64,000 nt of DNA, from positions 49,811 through 113,810 of the forward strand of contig NZ_STFX01000003.1 of NCBI RefSeq assembly GCF_005222915.1. The letters are read 5' to 3'. Positions 55,378 to 64,000 of the stretch are shown here, piece after piece (within the stretch, counting starts at the first letter, position 1; each line of letters begins with the position of its first letter). Below the pieces are notes generated by a model. That model was not told the DNA's origin. It ran no database searches and saw only the letters and a list, made by a program, of their open reading frames with translations. A program made the translations under genes and the position numbers. The DNA is from Rhizobium sp. FKL33. Lineage in GTDB: Bacteria > Pseudomonadota > Alphaproteobacteria > Rhizobiales > Rhizobiaceae.

Positions 55378-56091
55378 TCAGAGCCGGCGGAAGGTGAGAT
55401 AGGCCGAAGAGCGGCCTTCGCGCCGGGCTTTCGCCTCGTAGCGTGTGCCGGGCCAGTTGGTGAATGGCGTCAGCCAGTCGCTGGCGTTCCGCGCCGACCA
55501 TTCGAAACCGGGATGCCGGTCGAAATGCTCAAGCGTCCAGTTCACATAAGTGTCGATGTCGGACGCGAAACAGAACTGCCCGCCCGGCTTTATGACGCGG
55601 TGGAACCGTTCGACATTGACATCGGACACGAAGCGCCGCTTCCAGTGACGCTTCTTCGGCCAGGGATCGGGATAGAGCAGATCCATCTGGTCGATGGAGG
55701 CTGACGGCAGCCAGTCGAGCACCAGCGTGGCGTCGTCGTCGAAAAGGCGGATGTTGCGGATGCCCTGCTCTTCGACGCGGGCCAGCAACTTCGCCATGGA
55801 ATTGACGAAGGGCTCGACGCCGATGAAGCCGGTCTCCGGGTTCTCCAGCGCCCGGTGAATGAGATGCTCGCCGCCGCCGAAGCCGCTTTCGAGCCTGATC
55901 CGCTCGACGGGCGTGGGAAACAGCGTTGCGAGAGACACCGGAGCGGGCTTGGAAAGATCCAGCTTCAGCGCCGACAACGCCTCGTCCATCAGGCGAACCT
56001 GATTGACCCTGAGCGCCTTGCCCTTGCGTCGACCGAAAAAGGCTTCGGTCGATCGCGAAGGGCGCTCAGCCTGATCGTCGGACGCGCTCAC
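55378..56091 (-). CDS. trmB: tRNA (guanosine(46)-N7)-methyltransferase
   Basis: SAM-dependent tRNA methyltransferase of 237 residues. [15 protein letters not shown] is the SAM-binding loop, [15 protein letters not shown] follows, and [19 protein letters not shown] is the TrmB-specific active-site motif. The start overlaps the metK stop by 4 bases, so the methyltransferase is made together with the enzyme that makes its methyl donor. Confidence 0.95.
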   Translation of the reverse strand: MSASDDQAERPSRSTEAFFGRRKGKALRVNQVRLMDEALSALKLDLSKPAPVSLATLFPTPVERIRLESGFGGGEHLIHRALENPETGFIGVEPFVNSMAKLLARVEEQGIRNIRLFDDDATLVLDWLPSASIDQMDLLYPDPWPKKRHWKRRFVSDVNVERFHRVIKPGGQFCFASDIDTYVNWTLEHFDRHPGFEWSARNASDWLTPFTNWPGTRYEAKARREGRSSAYLTFRRL

Positions 56092-57329
56092 GAAGCCAAT
56101 GCTTCCTTGATGGGCTTGACGAGATCGAGCTTCTCCCAGGAGAAGGAGCCGTCACGACCGGCCTTGCGACCGAAATGGCCGTAGGACGACGTCTTGGCGT
56201 AGATCGGCTTGTTGAGGTTGAGATGGCGGCGGATGCCGGTGGGCGAGAGATCGATCACCTTGCGGATCGCGGCCTCGACCTGGTCTTCGGTCACCTTCTT
56301 GCCGGTGCCGTGCAGATCGACATAGATCGACAGCGGCTGGGCAACGCCGATGGCGTAGGAAAGCTGGATCGTGCAGCGATCGGCAAGACCGGCGGCCACG
56401 ACATTCTTGGCGAGATAACGCGCCACATAGGCGGCGGAACGGTCGACCTTGGTCGTGTCCTTGCCCGAAAACGCGCCGCCGCCATGCGGCGCTGCGCCGC
56501 CATAGGTGTCGACGATGATCTTGCGGCCCGTCAGGCCGGCGTCGCCGTCAGGACCGCCGATCACGAATTTGCCGGTGGGATTGATGTACCAGGCGCAGTC
56601 CTCTGCGATCGGCAGGTCGCCGAGCGCCTGACGGATAAAGGGCTCAACGACGCTGCGAACTTTCTGGGAATCCCAGGAGGCGTCGAGATGCTGGGTGGAC
56701 AACACGATGGAGGTCGCCTCGGCGGGCTTGCCGTCGACATAGCGCACCGTCACCTGGCTCTTCGCATCCGGGCCGAGCTTGCCGGCGTCGCCTTCGCCCT
56801 TGCGGCGGGCTTCCGACAGGAGCTGCAGGATGCGGTGGGAGTAATAGATCGGCGCCGGCATGAGATCCGGCGTTTCGGTGCAGGCATAGCCGAACATGAT
56901 GCCCTGGTCGCCTGCGCCTTCTTCGCCTTGCTTGTCGGAGGCGTTGTCGACGCCTTGGGCGATGTCTGCGGACTGCGAATGCAGCAACACGTCGATCTTG
57001 GCGGTCTTCCAGTGGAAGCCGTCCTGCTCATAGCCGATGTCGCGGATGGCCTTGCGCGCCGCGGCCTTGAACTTGGACGGGTTGATCTGGTTGACGCCGT
57101 TCTTGTCCTTCTTCATCAGGCTCGGGGGCAGGCGCACTTCCCCGGCAATCACCACGCGATTGGTGGTGGCGAGCGTCTCGCAGGCGATCCGGACCGACCA
57201 GGGGTCGATGCCGCTCTTGATGGCTTCACGATAGACGAGATCGACAATTTCGTCGGAAATTCGGTCGCAGACCTTGTCTGGATGACCTTCAGATACCGAC
57301 TCGCTGGTGAACAGATAGCTGGAGCGCAT
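56088..57329 (-). CDS. metK: S-adenosylmethionine synthetase
   Basis: Makes SAM from methionine and ATP; 413 residues. The motifs [33 protein letters not shown] and [19 protein letters not shown] are hallmark sequences. The 413-residue length with the [18 protein letters not shown] insert (about 75-95) is typical of the alphaproteobacterial form, about 30 residues longer than the E. coli enzyme. GAGGGGAA precedes the ATG. A palindrome lies 70-90 bases upstream. Confidence 0.97.
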   Translation of the reverse strand: MRSSYLFTSESVSEGHPDKVCDRISDEIVDLVYREAIKSGIDPWSVRIACETLATTNRVVIAGEVRLPPSLMKKDKNGVNQINPSKFKAAARKAIRDIGYEQDGFHWKTAKIDVLLHSQSADIAQGVDNASDKQGEEGAGDQGIMFGYACTETPDLMPAPIYYSHRILQLLSEARRKGEGDAGKLGPDAKSQVTVRYVDGKPAEATSIVLSTQHLDASWDSQKVRSVVEPFIRQALGDLPIAEDCAWYINPTGKFVIGGPDGDAGLTGRKIIVDTYGGAAPHGGGAFSGKDTTKVDRSAAYVARYLAKNVVAAGLADRCTIQLSYAIGVAQPLSIYVDLHGTGKKVTEDQVEAAIRKVIDLSPTGIRRHLNLNKPIYAKTSSYGHFGRKAGRDGSFSWEKLDLVKPIKEALAS

Positions 57330-57401
57330 GCGGGATTCCCCTCAATGAAAGACCGAAGCATGTGTAGTCACTCGCCTGTGGAAAAACAAGCGTAGAAGGA
57401 C

Positions 57402-57417
57402 ATAAATATATCTTTAT
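57402..57417. promoter_or_regulatory. AT-rich palindrome upstream of metK
   Basis: ATAAATATATCTTTAT is a 16-base inverted repeat with one mismatched pair, 73 bases before the metK start. It resembles the SahR (ArsR-family) operators of methionine-cycle genes in alphaproteobacteria, as far as I recall that motif. Confidence 0.5.
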
Positions 57418-57527
57418 ATGAACCTCTTTCCGCTTCGTTAACGGATTTGCGTATACGCGCTAATTCCCTGCGTCGCGGAGCGAAACAGGGCGGACAGTTC
57501 AGCAATTACGAGAGGTTTTGAGTAAGG

Positions 57528-57545
57528 GGCCGCGGGCACGCGGCC
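57528..57545 (-). terminator. hairpin after the XRE regulator gene
   Basis: Perfect 7-base stem GGCCGCG/CGCGGCC with a 4-base loop, 44 bases after the regulator stop on the minus strand. A weaker GCGGG/CCCGC stem (57550-57573) precedes it. No strong T run. Confidence 0.4.
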
Positions 57546-57588
57546 GGATGCGGGCTCCCCTATGGAAACCCGCAATCCAGATGCGGCA

Positions 57589-58011
57589 TTATTCGGTTTC
57601 CGCCTCAGCGGCGAGAGCCTTGACGAGGTCGACGAGCTTGCGGCGAACCTTCTGGTCGGTGATCTTCACGAAAGCGCGGTTGAGCTGCAGTCCTTCGGAG
57701 GACGACAGGAAATCGACCACATAATTGGAGCTCGACGCTTCTGCGAGGCCGGACGGCGTATTGGCCGGATTTCCATCGGGAGCATCTTCGAAGAAGAAGG
57801 ACACCGGCACGTTCAGAATGCCCGAAATCGCCTGCAAACGGCTGGCGCCGACGCGGTTCGTGCCCTTCTCGTATTTCTGGATCTGCTGGAAGGTGATGCC
57901 GAGGCTCTCGCCCAGCTTCTCCTGGCTCATACCCAGCATGGTGCGGCGAAGGCGAATCCGGCTGCCCACATGGATGTCGATCGGATTCGGTTTCTTCTTG
58001 TTTTCTATCAT
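57589..58011 (-). CDS. XRE family regulator (PraR/PhrR-like)
   Basis: Helix-turn-helix regulator of 140 residues. The Cro/CI HTH is IRLRRTMLGMSQEKLGESLGITFQQIQKYEKGTNRVGASRL (about 18-58), and a conserved C-terminal part SSSNYVVDFLSSSEGLQLNRAFVKI follows. This matches PraR of Rhizobium and its relatives, which affect surface attachment, quorum sensing and acid response. The start at 58011 begins MIENKKKPNPIDIHVG, the family N-terminus; the longer frame is rejected. Lies between metK and lnt as in other rhizobia. Confidence 0.88.
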   Translation of the reverse strand: MIENKKKPNPIDIHVGSRIRLRRTMLGMSQEKLGESLGITFQQIQKYEKGTNRVGASRLQAISGILNVPVSFFFEDAPDGNPANTPSGLAEASSSNYVVDFLSSSEGLQLNRAFVKITDQKVRRKLVDLVKALAAEAETE

Positions 58012-58158
58012 TTTTTGTTTCCGGTGATGTGTGCCCTGCAGTTCTGCCGCCAATACGGGAGGATTCGCAAACCGAACGTTGCATGTCGTTAATCGATAAC
58101 GTGTTCTGGCATTTTGCTGAACTCGTCGATTACACTATGCCTTTCTAGGGGTTTTTGG

Positions 58159-59745
58159 TCAATTGCGTTCGAAAACAAAACCCATGCGAGCAAGCAATAC
58201 AATCAAAAAACTAGATAACAGCAGCAACCCGAAGAGGAGTGTGCGGTAGGCTTTTGGCACAATTGTGTCGATCTTGGTCGGAATGGTTGTATCGATGAAA
58301 CCTTTTGCGCCAAATGCAAGTCCTGCGGTCACCCTTCCGCGCGGATCGATCACCGCAGAAATGCCGCTGTTGGCGTCGCGGATCACCGGTAGCCCTGTTT
58401 CCACCGCCGTCAGGCGCGCCTGGAGAAAGTGCTGCCAGGGACCGGGACTGACGCCGAACCATTCGTCATTGGTAATGTTAAGGATCACATCGGGCGCGTC
58501 GGAGCCATCGGTCTCGATCTCGTCGGGGAAGATGATTTCATAACAGATCAACGGCAGCAGCCTGAAGCCATCCGGAAGCGTCAGCATGCCGCGCTGAACG
58601 GCGGAGGAAAAGCCCCCAGGCATGGCGGCCACCGCCTGCAGGTTGAGCTTGCGGAAGAAGTCCTCGAAAGGCAGAAACTCGCCGAACGGCACGAGATGCA
58701 CCTTGTCGGCGGCGCCGATGATCTGTCCCTGGGAATCGATCATGTAGATCGAATTGTAGTAGCGCTCTTCGGCGCCGCCGCCTTCCACCCGCACCGCGCC
58801 GGCAAACAGGGTCTGCCCGTCCTCGAGCGCGTCGGAGATCAGCGACAGCGCATCCGGGCTGCGCGTCAAGATGAAGGGAACCGAGGTTTCCGGCCAGACG
58901 ATCAGCCGCGGCGGTTTTCCGCCATCGACAGGCGGCGCCTTGGTGAGATCGAGATGCGCTTGGAAGACGGCGGCGCGTTGAGCGTCGTCCAGCTTGTCGG
59001 CCTGCGAAATGGCGGGCTGGACGAGCCGGACGATGCGGTCGGTCTGCGCCGGTTGCGGGGCGACATAGAGAGCATAGCCGCCATATCCGAGATGAGCGAT
59101 GAAGAGAAGCGTCGCAAGGCTGAGACCTGTGGCGCGACCGCGGGTCGAGGCGAACAGAGCCGGGGCTGCGAAGATGAAGACTGCGACGATGTTCATCGTG
59201 GCGCTGCCGACCACGGCGAGACTTTGCATCATCAGCGGGAAGGGCATCAAGCCCTGGCCGACCGCATTCCAGGGAAAGCCGGTGAACACCATCCCGCGCA
59301 GCCATTCGGCAAGGCCGAAACTTGCGGCGAGCGCGAGGATGCGCAGGAAGCCGTCCGTCCAGAGCATCCGCGCGAGAGCTGCGGCCAGACCATAATAGAT
59401 CGCGAGATAGGCAGGCAGCCCGACCGCCGCCAGCGGCACCGCCCAGGCGAATTCATCGGCGTCGACAAGCAGCGCATTGGCGGTCCACCACAGGCTGGCG
59501 ACGAAATAGCCGAGGCCGAAACTCCAGCCGATCAGGAAGGACGGCCAACGGCGGAGAATGACGCCGCGATCGGGATTGCCCGAGGCGCCGTCTATCAGCC
59601 AGACCAGCAGCGAGAAGGACACGAAGCCGGCTGGAAACAGGCCGAAAGGCGGCAGCGCCAGCGCCGAAAAGGCGCCGGCTGCGACCGCGATCGCAAGACG
59701 CCTCCAGCCGGCGCTCAACATGACCATCGCCGCGATGCGCTCCAT
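58159..59745 (-). CDS. lnt: apolipoprotein N-acyltransferase
   Basis: Final enzyme of lipoprotein maturation in the inner membrane; 528 residues. The N-terminal half has about seven membrane helices. The periplasmic carbon-nitrogen hydrolase domain (about 235-490) has the catalytic triad: Glu in IVWPETSVPFI, Lys in ADKVHLVPFGEFLPFE and Cys in LPLICYEIIFP. A last membrane helix ends the protein. GAGGGAAG precedes the start. Confidence 0.95.
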   Translation of the reverse strand: MERIAAMVMLSAGWRRLAIAVAAGAFSALALPPFGLFPAGFVSFSLLVWLIDGASGNPDRGVILRRWPSFLIGWSFGLGYFVASLWWTANALLVDADEFAWAVPLAAVGLPAYLAIYYGLAAALARMLWTDGFLRILALAASFGLAEWLRGMVFTGFPWNAVGQGLMPFPLMMQSLAVVGSATMNIVAVFIFAAPALFASTRGRATGLSLATLLFIAHLGYGGYALYVAPQPAQTDRIVRLVQPAISQADKLDDAQRAAVFQAHLDLTKAPPVDGGKPPRLIVWPETSVPFILTRSPDALSLISDALEDGQTLFAGAVRVEGGGAEERYYNSIYMIDSQGQIIGAADKVHLVPFGEFLPFEDFFRKLNLQAVAAMPGGFSSAVQRGMLTLPDGFRLLPLICYEIIFPDEIETDGSDAPDVILNITNDEWFGVSPGPWQHFLQARLTAVETGLPVIRDANSGISAVIDPRGRVTAGLAFGAKGFIDTTIPTKIDTIVPKAYRTLLFGLLLLSSFLIVLLARMGFVFERN

Positions 59746-59936
59746 GCTCGTCTTCCCTCGTGATGCGAATCAATTGTCGGAGTTTTGCAGCATTCACCAC
59801 AATTTGTCCTGTTTCGCCGAGATGCTTGTTTCCCTGCGGAAGAATATGCCAATGAAGATTGGAAACGTGATTGGGCCGACTGCTGGCATGCACGCGCGCC
59901 GCGGCGGTTCTGACCCTTATTTGGAGCATTTCGAAC

Positions 59937-61361
59937 ATGTCTCAGGATCTCATCGTCCCGGTTATTCTGGCAGGCGGCAAGGGCACGCGTCTCTGGCCGA
60001 TGTCGCGTTCGGCGCGGCCCAAGCAGTTTCTGGCGCTGACCGGAGACGACAGCCTGTTCCAACTGACGCTGAAGCGGCTCAAGGATCCCAAGCGGTACGG
60101 CAAGCCGATCGTCGTGACCAATTCCGAATATCGCTTCCTCGTCGCCGAGCAGGCGCTCGAGGCGGGCGTCGAACTGGAGGCGGTCATTCTTGAGCCGACC
60201 GCCCGCAACACCGCGCCGGCGATCGCGGCCGCCACCTTGATCGCCGCCAAGAACGGCCCGCGGCTGGTGCATGTGCTGGCCTCCGACCACAATATCCGCG
60301 TCGACGACGCCTATGTGACGGCGATCGACACCGCTACCGCTGCGGCGCGCGCGGGACGGCTGGCCACCTTCGGCATTACGCCGACCTCCCCGGCCACCGG
60401 CTTCGGCTATATCGAAGCGGGCGCCAAGGAAGCCTCCGGTGCCCATGTCGTGCAGCGCTTCGTGGAAAAGCCGAATGAAGAGCGCGCCAAGGAAATGCTG
60501 GCGACCGGAAACTATTACTGGAACTCCGGCATGTTCCTGTTCAACTCGGACGTCTTCCTCGGCGAATGCGCGGCCTTTGCGCCTGATGTCCTCGCCGCCG
60601 CCAAGGCTTCCGTCGACAATGCCCGCGTCGACCTCGATTTCGTCCGTCTCGGCGAAGCCGATTTCGCCAAGTCGCCCGACATTTCCGTCGACTATGCGAT
60701 CTTCGAACACACCAAGCTCGCCTCCGTCGCGCCCTCGCCGATCCAGTGGTCCGATCTCGGGGCCTGGGACGCGGTGTGGAAGGAAAGCGAATGCGACGCC
60801 GACGGCAATGTCGCCCGCGGACCCGTCAATCTCTACAACACCAAGAACTCTTTCGTTTTCTCCGAAAGCGCCCATGTCGCGGTCAATGGCGTCGAGGACG
60901 CCGTGGTGCTGGTGTCGGAAGACGCCGTCTATGTCGGCAAGCTCACCGACGCGCAGGATGTCGGCAAGGTCGTCAAGGATCTCATGAAGAACCCGGCGAC
61001 CGCCAAGCTGACCGAAGAACACCGCACCAGCTACCGCCCCTGGGGCGGCTACACCTCCGTGCTGATGGGCGAGCGCTTCCAGGTCAAGCGCATCTTCGTC
61101 AAGCCCGGCAAGCAGTTGTCGCTGCAGAAGCATCACCACCGCTCCGAACATTGGATCGTGGTGCGCGGCACCGCCGAAGTTCAAATCGGCGAGACAAAAC
61201 AGATGCTGCGCGAAAACGAGTCGATCTACATCCCGCAGGGCGAGTTGCACCGTCTCTCCAATCCCGGCAAGATCCTGCTCGAACTGGTGGAAGTGCAGAC
61301 CGGCTCCTATCTCGGCGAGGACGACATCGTTCGCATCGAGGACACCTTCGGGCGGGCCTGA
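59937..61361 (+). CDS. manC: mannose-1-phosphate guanylyltransferase/mannose-6-phosphate isomerase
   Basis: Bifunctional enzyme of 474 residues giving GDP-mannose for surface polysaccharides. The N-terminal nucleotidyltransferase has ILAGGKGTRLWPMSRSARPK at 11-30, and FVEKPNEERAKEML and YYWNSGMFLFN follow. The C-terminal cupin (type II phosphomannose isomerase) has RPWGGYTSVL, FVKPGKQLSLQKHHHRSEHWIVV with the metal-binding histidines, and ENESIYIPQGELHRLSNPG. The start at 59937 is the family start; the upstream in-frame ATG is rejected. Confidence 0.93.
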   Translation: MSQDLIVPVILAGGKGTRLWPMSRSARPKQFLALTGDDSLFQLTLKRLKDPKRYGKPIVVTNSEYRFLVAEQALEAGVELEAVILEPTARNTAPAIAAATLIAAKNGPRLVHVLASDHNIRVDDAYVTAIDTATAAARAGRLATFGITPTSPATGFGYIEAGAKEASGAHVVQRFVEKPNEERAKEMLATGNYYWNSGMFLFNSDVFLGECAAFAPDVLAAAKASVDNARVDLDFVRLGEADFAKSPDISVDYAIFEHTKLASVAPSPIQWSDLGAWDAVWKESECDADGNVARGPVNLYNTKNSFVFSESAHVAVNGVEDAVVLVSEDAVYVGKLTDAQDVGKVVKDLMKNPATAKLTEEHRTSYRPWGGYTSVLMGERFQVKRIFVKPGKQLSLQKHHHRSEHWIVVRGTAEVQIGETKQMLRENESIYIPQGELHRLSNPGKILLELVEVQTGSYLGEDDIVRIEDTFGRA

Positions 61362-61381
61362 GACCCACCCTGATCGACGGT

Positions 61382-62095
61382 TCAGCTTGCGCTCGGTAGT
61401 GTGACGAGGCTGGTTTTCCCCTCGTGCAGGAAGCAGGCCTTGTCGAACAGTCCTGCCCCCAGCGCGTCCAGCCGCCGGACGTCGGAATAATCGGGGATTG
61501 ATTTCCCCGAGAGTTCGAACCGCCTGTCGATCTGCGACAGGAAGGCGATCCGAATCCGTTTGTCGCGCGCCAGACTGCGGAGATGGCTGACTTGGTCCCT
61601 CAGCGGCGGCGATGTCCTGTTCTGGTCGAGAAGTTGCAGATAATCGACAACGGCGACGTCGCCCGGCTGGGCGAAGCGGAGCCGCGACATGATGTGATCG
61701 GCGTCGAGCCCGTCAGTCGGATCGATCTGCAGCCGTTTGGACCGGGCCGCCTCGCCGCGTTGAAGCCGCTCCAGTCGGTTCCTGAGCGCGGGCTCCGTCT
61801 CCTCCAGAGAGAATATCGACGCACGATGACCTATCTTTACCGCATCCGCCGCCAGACCGAGGCCGAACAGCGTCTTGCCATGGCCGGGTCGGGCGCCGAT
61901 CAGCAACAGCTCGCCGGGTTCTACGAATAGATTGGGGTCGGGGTCGATTGCGCGGCCAAGTTTGGCGGATAGATGGCTCCAGGCCTGATAGCCTTGGCGC
62001 CGGGCGATTGCATCCAGCGCCTTGTGGAGCGGCAGATCTTTGTCGCGCGCCAGCCGCCGGGCCTGACGCTTGAGCAGGAAAATAGGAACAGTCAT
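61382..62095 (-). CDS. DnaB-like ATPase (putative helicase)
   Basis: Protein of 237 residues with a RecA/DnaB-type ATPase core. Walker A is GARPGHGKT (about 67-75), Walker B is DVAVVDYLQLLDQN (about 148), and AFLSQIDRR matches the DnaB H4 arginine-finger region. The N-terminal 50 residues (LARDKDLPLHKALDAIARRQGYQAWSHL) form a small helical domain found in glyoxalase-like and other short ATPases. It lacks the DnaB N-terminal collar, so it is not the replicative helicase. Function unknown. Start at 62095 has GAGG nine bases upstream. Confidence 0.72.
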   Translation of the reverse strand: MTVPIFLLKRQARRLARDKDLPLHKALDAIARRQGYQAWSHLSAKLGRAIDPDPNLFVEPGELLLIGARPGHGKTLFGLGLAADAVKIGHRASIFSLEETEPALRNRLERLQRGEAARSKRLQIDPTDGLDADHIMSRLRFAQPGDVAVVDYLQLLDQNRTSPPLRDQVSHLRSLARDKRIRIAFLSQIDRRFELSGKSIPDYSDVRRLDALGAGLFDKACFLHEGKTSLVTLPSAS

Positions 62096-62294
62096 CGGAA
62101 CCTCGCACAGCGAGCTGATCCGCAATCCCTCCTTATGCAGCGCTCGCGAATGTCCCATGACAAAGCGCCCGGCATGATCATGCTTCCCCTGCGGAGGGAG
62201 GGAGGCGCGGGCTGCGCCTGCCTCTTGCTTAAGCGATTCTTGCCGGGACCACCAGCACCCCGCAGGGCTGTCGCATGCGAAGCAAAGTCGCGGG

Positions 62295-62963
62295 TCAGCC
62301 CTTCTTGATGATGAAGCTCCAATACCGATCGGGACCGGCCGCCAGATTGAACCCGATCTCGCGGACCCGGACGGACGAATAGCCGACGCGACGGATCAAT
62401 TCGAGCCACATCGAGCGACCGAGCACGGAATAGTGATTGGGGTTCTTCTGGTGGTTCGCCGCTGTATCGGGCGCCGGCACTTCCATATAGAGGATCCCTC
62501 CCGGCTTCAACACGCGGTAGGTTTCGGCCAGGGAGAAATAGGGGAAGATGCTGTGCTCCAACACATGCCGTGACCAGACGAGATCGAAAGTCTCGTCCTC
62601 GAAATCCAAAAAGGACAGGTCCATCTCGATGACGTTGTAGCCCTTCTCGCAGCATATGCGTACATCCTCGCCGATGGCGATGCCGACGGCGTCGAGCTTG
62701 TCGGCGGCGAAATGCTTGAGCGCAACGCCCTGGCCGCAACCGATATCCAGCACTTTGGCCCCTTCTGGCAACGGGAATTCGGCCTTCAGGGCGTTGTAGG
62801 CCGAGGACGTGATGGAATCGTGCAGGTCGGTCGCAGTCTCCGGATAGACATCCTTCCATAGACCTTTCAGGAATTTGTCGAACCGAGCATATTTCGCTTC
62901 CAGCGAAGAGATTTCCGGCTGGATCTCGGATGTGATGCGTTTTTGCTTTGCCTGCGCGGCCAT
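62295..62963 (-). CDS. class I SAM-dependent methyltransferase
   Basis: Methyltransferase of 222 residues. Motif I is VLDIGCGQGVALKHF (about 68), with VIEMDLSFLDFEDETFDLVWSRHVLEHSIFP (motifs II-III) and YRVLKPGGILYMEVP downstream. The type resembles methyltransferases of cell-surface polysaccharide genes; manC two genes away fits but does not prove it. The start at 62963 has GAGGGGAA eight bases upstream. Confidence 0.85.
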   Translation of the reverse strand: MAAQAKQKRITSEIQPEISSLEAKYARFDKFLKGLWKDVYPETATDLHDSITSSAYNALKAEFPLPEGAKVLDIGCGQGVALKHFAADKLDAVGIAIGEDVRICCEKGYNVIEMDLSFLDFEDETFDLVWSRHVLEHSIFPYFSLAETYRVLKPGGILYMEVPAPDTAANHQKNPNHYSVLGRSMWLELIRRVGYSSVRVREIGFNLAAGPDRYWSFIIKKG

Positions 62964-63183
62964 TTGGAGATTCCCCTCTGAGGCAGTCTTCCTGCCGACT
63001 GCTGAAGGCAAAAGTAAACAGATATGGTAAACGAGAGTTTAAATTAGCTATGCAAGTCGTTAATGGGTTTTCTAATTAACCCACCGCTCTCGGCGTCGGA
63101 ACCAGACTGTTTGTCGGAGAGAGTGCTCCTGTTTTCTGCCGAACTCCAGAAACAGACAGTCCGCTTCCGGCCCCGTCCAGAAA

Positions 63184-63438
63184 TCACTTCCGCGTTGCGC
63201 CATCGTTTCGGTCGTTCGCATCACCCGATGAAATTCCTGAAAGCGCCCTGTACGATTCGCCGACGTTGCCACGTCCGGAACGATCCCCATGATTCTGATA
63301 GGAACGGTCGCCAGACTCTGCCGAAGTCAGGCGATGTGGGGGCATGACCTTTGGAGCTGCCTGTGCTGCCCCAGCGAAAGCGACGATGCCGAACGTCGAG
63401 ACGCCGCCAGCCAGGAAGCGTCGGCGATCGGGCTTCAT
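63184..63438 (-). pseudogene. remnant of a Tat-exported protein gene
   Basis: The first 30 residues (MKPDRRRFLAGGVSTFGIVA then FAGAAQA) are a perfect twin-arginine signal peptide. The following 54 residues are low in hydrophobic content, match no family I know, and end 84 codons from the start. Beside an IS3-family element, this looks like the 5' end of a gene whose body has been lost or frame-shifted. A genuine 84-residue exported protein is the alternative. Confidence 0.4.
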
Positions 63439-63581
63439 TGCAGATATTCTTTCCCCCGCGACGGAGATGCGGCGGCATCTTCTCAATAGACGTGTCCGAC
63501 ATCAGCGCCCATGAGACAGAACTGGCTTAATTGAGAAGAGAGGATTTTCGGCTCATCGTAGCTCACTCAAAGGAAGCGAAG

Positions 63582-63956
63582 ATGAGACAAAAATCCGGGC
63601 CACAGACATCGGCGGCAGAGAAGACGATCAAAGACATCCGCCGCGCCACGCGCAAACATCATTCGGCCGAGGACAAAATCCGTGTCGTCCTGGAAGGCCT
63701 GCGTGGCGAAGACAGCATCGCGGCGATCTGCCGCCGTGAAGGGATCGCCGAGAGCCTGTATTATAGCTGGTCGAAGGAATTCCTCGAAGCGGGCAAGAAG
63801 CGGCTTGCCGGCGACACTGCCCGTTCGGCAACGAGTGACGAAGTGAAGGCGCTGCGTAAGGAGAGCCGTGACCTGAAGGAGGCGCTGGCCGACCTCACCC
63901 TGGAGAACCGCCTGCTCAAAAAAAGCATGATCGGGCATGGGGGCGACGAGGAATGA
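63582..63956 (+). CDS. IS3-family transposase OrfA
   Basis: DNA-binding subunit of 124 residues. The HTH_Tnp_1 domain HSAEDKIRVVLEGLRGEDSIAAICRREGIAESLYYSWSKEF (about 26-66) binds the element ends, and a leucine-zipper-like coiled coil follows (ALRKESRDLKEALADLTLENRLLKKSM). AGGA lies seven bases before the ATG at 63582. In IS3 elements OrfA and OrfB are joined by a -1 frameshift; a CTCAAAAAAAGC slippery-looking run is present at 63915-63926. Confidence 0.88.
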   Translation: MRQKSGPQTSAAEKTIKDIRRATRKHHSAEDKIRVVLEGLRGEDSIAAICRREGIAESLYYSWSKEFLEAGKKRLAGDTARSATSDEVKALRKESRDLKEALADLTLENRLLKKSMIGHGGDEE

Positions 63957-64000
63957 GATATCCCGCCACCGAAAAGCTTGAGATCATCCGGATCGTCGAG
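63953..64000 (+). CDS. IS3-family transposase OrfB, N-terminal fragment
   Basis: Starts with an ATGA overlap with OrfA and reads MRYPATEKLEIIRIVE before leaving the window. This N-terminus is typical of the integrase-core OrfB of IS3 elements. The DDE catalytic part lies outside. Confidence 0.7.
   Translation, partial: MRYPATEKLEIIRIVE

Larger units (their letters stand above)
63531..64000 (+). mobile_element. IS3-family insertion sequence, left part
   Basis: OrfA complete and the first codons of OrfB before the window ends. The left terminal inverted repeat was not identified because the right end is not visible; the start coordinate given is only the region before OrfA. Confidence 0.75.

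Noticed and set aside
57330..57588. SAM riboswitch in the metK leader
   Set aside because: No SAM-II or SAM-V core could be recognised by eye; a covariance search would be needed.
59715..61250. 511-codon minus-strand open frame opposite manC
   Set aside because: Antisense shadow; manC on the plus strand has both catalytic domains intact.

Overview
The window looks like a chromosomal segment of a high-GC alphaproteobacterium of the order Hyphomicrobiales (rhizobia and relatives). I base this on product recognition and gene order: def, fmt, truA, dapE and dapD lie together; lnt, a PraR-type XRE regulator, metK and trmB lie together; a small heat-shock protein sits beside a DUF1150 gene; and an LsrB/VtlR-like LysR gene is divergent from a DUF1127 gene. 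Genus cannot be decided from the sequence alone. I saw no rRNA, tRNA or CRISPR array.

Layout. 1-5.5 kb: a yejABEF-type oligopeptide/microcin C importer, cut at the left window edge and interrupted by a PIN-domain toxin-antitoxin pair between yejE and yejF. 5.5-9.4 kb: a hydroxyacid reductase, a beta-propeller lactonase, and an acyl-CoA ligase behind a striking palindromic operator. 9.4-14.5 kb: a minus-strand operon (MFS carrier, FAD sugar-lactone oxidase, fold-III PLP enzyme, phosphatase) with a divergent TetR regulator. 14.6-18.7 kb: the DUF1127/LysR pair, a CocE-type hydrolase and a GyrI-like protein.

18.9-30.4 kb: a surface-glycan cluster. It encodes CDP-glucose formation and 4,6-dehydration, a 3,5-epimerase-like protein, a sugar C-methyltransferase, two duplicated glycosyltransferases, a radical SAM/SPASM enzyme, a CmcI-like protein, two two-domain FkbM methyltransferases and a short-chain reductase. 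Together these suggest a C-methylated 6-deoxyhexose made on CDP and then decorated. This is the most likely place for undescribed biochemistry.

30.5-38.7 kb: DoxX, an orphan PAS-like protein, an AT-rich gene-poor stretch, a cache-type chemoreceptor, ribokinase, RmuC, and a globin-coupled chemoreceptor preceded by a perfect FNR/FixK box. 38.7-48.8 kb: def, fmt, truA, dapE and dapD, with a second toxin-antitoxin pair inserted between dapE and dapD, plus a membrane AraC regulator, a LOG protein, a four-EF-hand secreted protein and a HAD nucleotidase. 48.9-55.4 kb: ChrA; groESL with a CIRCE element, a heat-shock promoter and a duplicated 3' tail; a nucleoside hydrolase; and a small heat-shock protein with an RpoH-like promoter and a ROSE-like thermometer hairpin. 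55.4-64 kb: trmB, metK (with a palindromic operator), the XRE regulator, lnt, a bifunctional mannose-1-P guanylyltransferase, a DnaB-like ATPase, a methyltransferase, a Tat-signal gene remnant and the left part of an IS3-family element running off the right edge.
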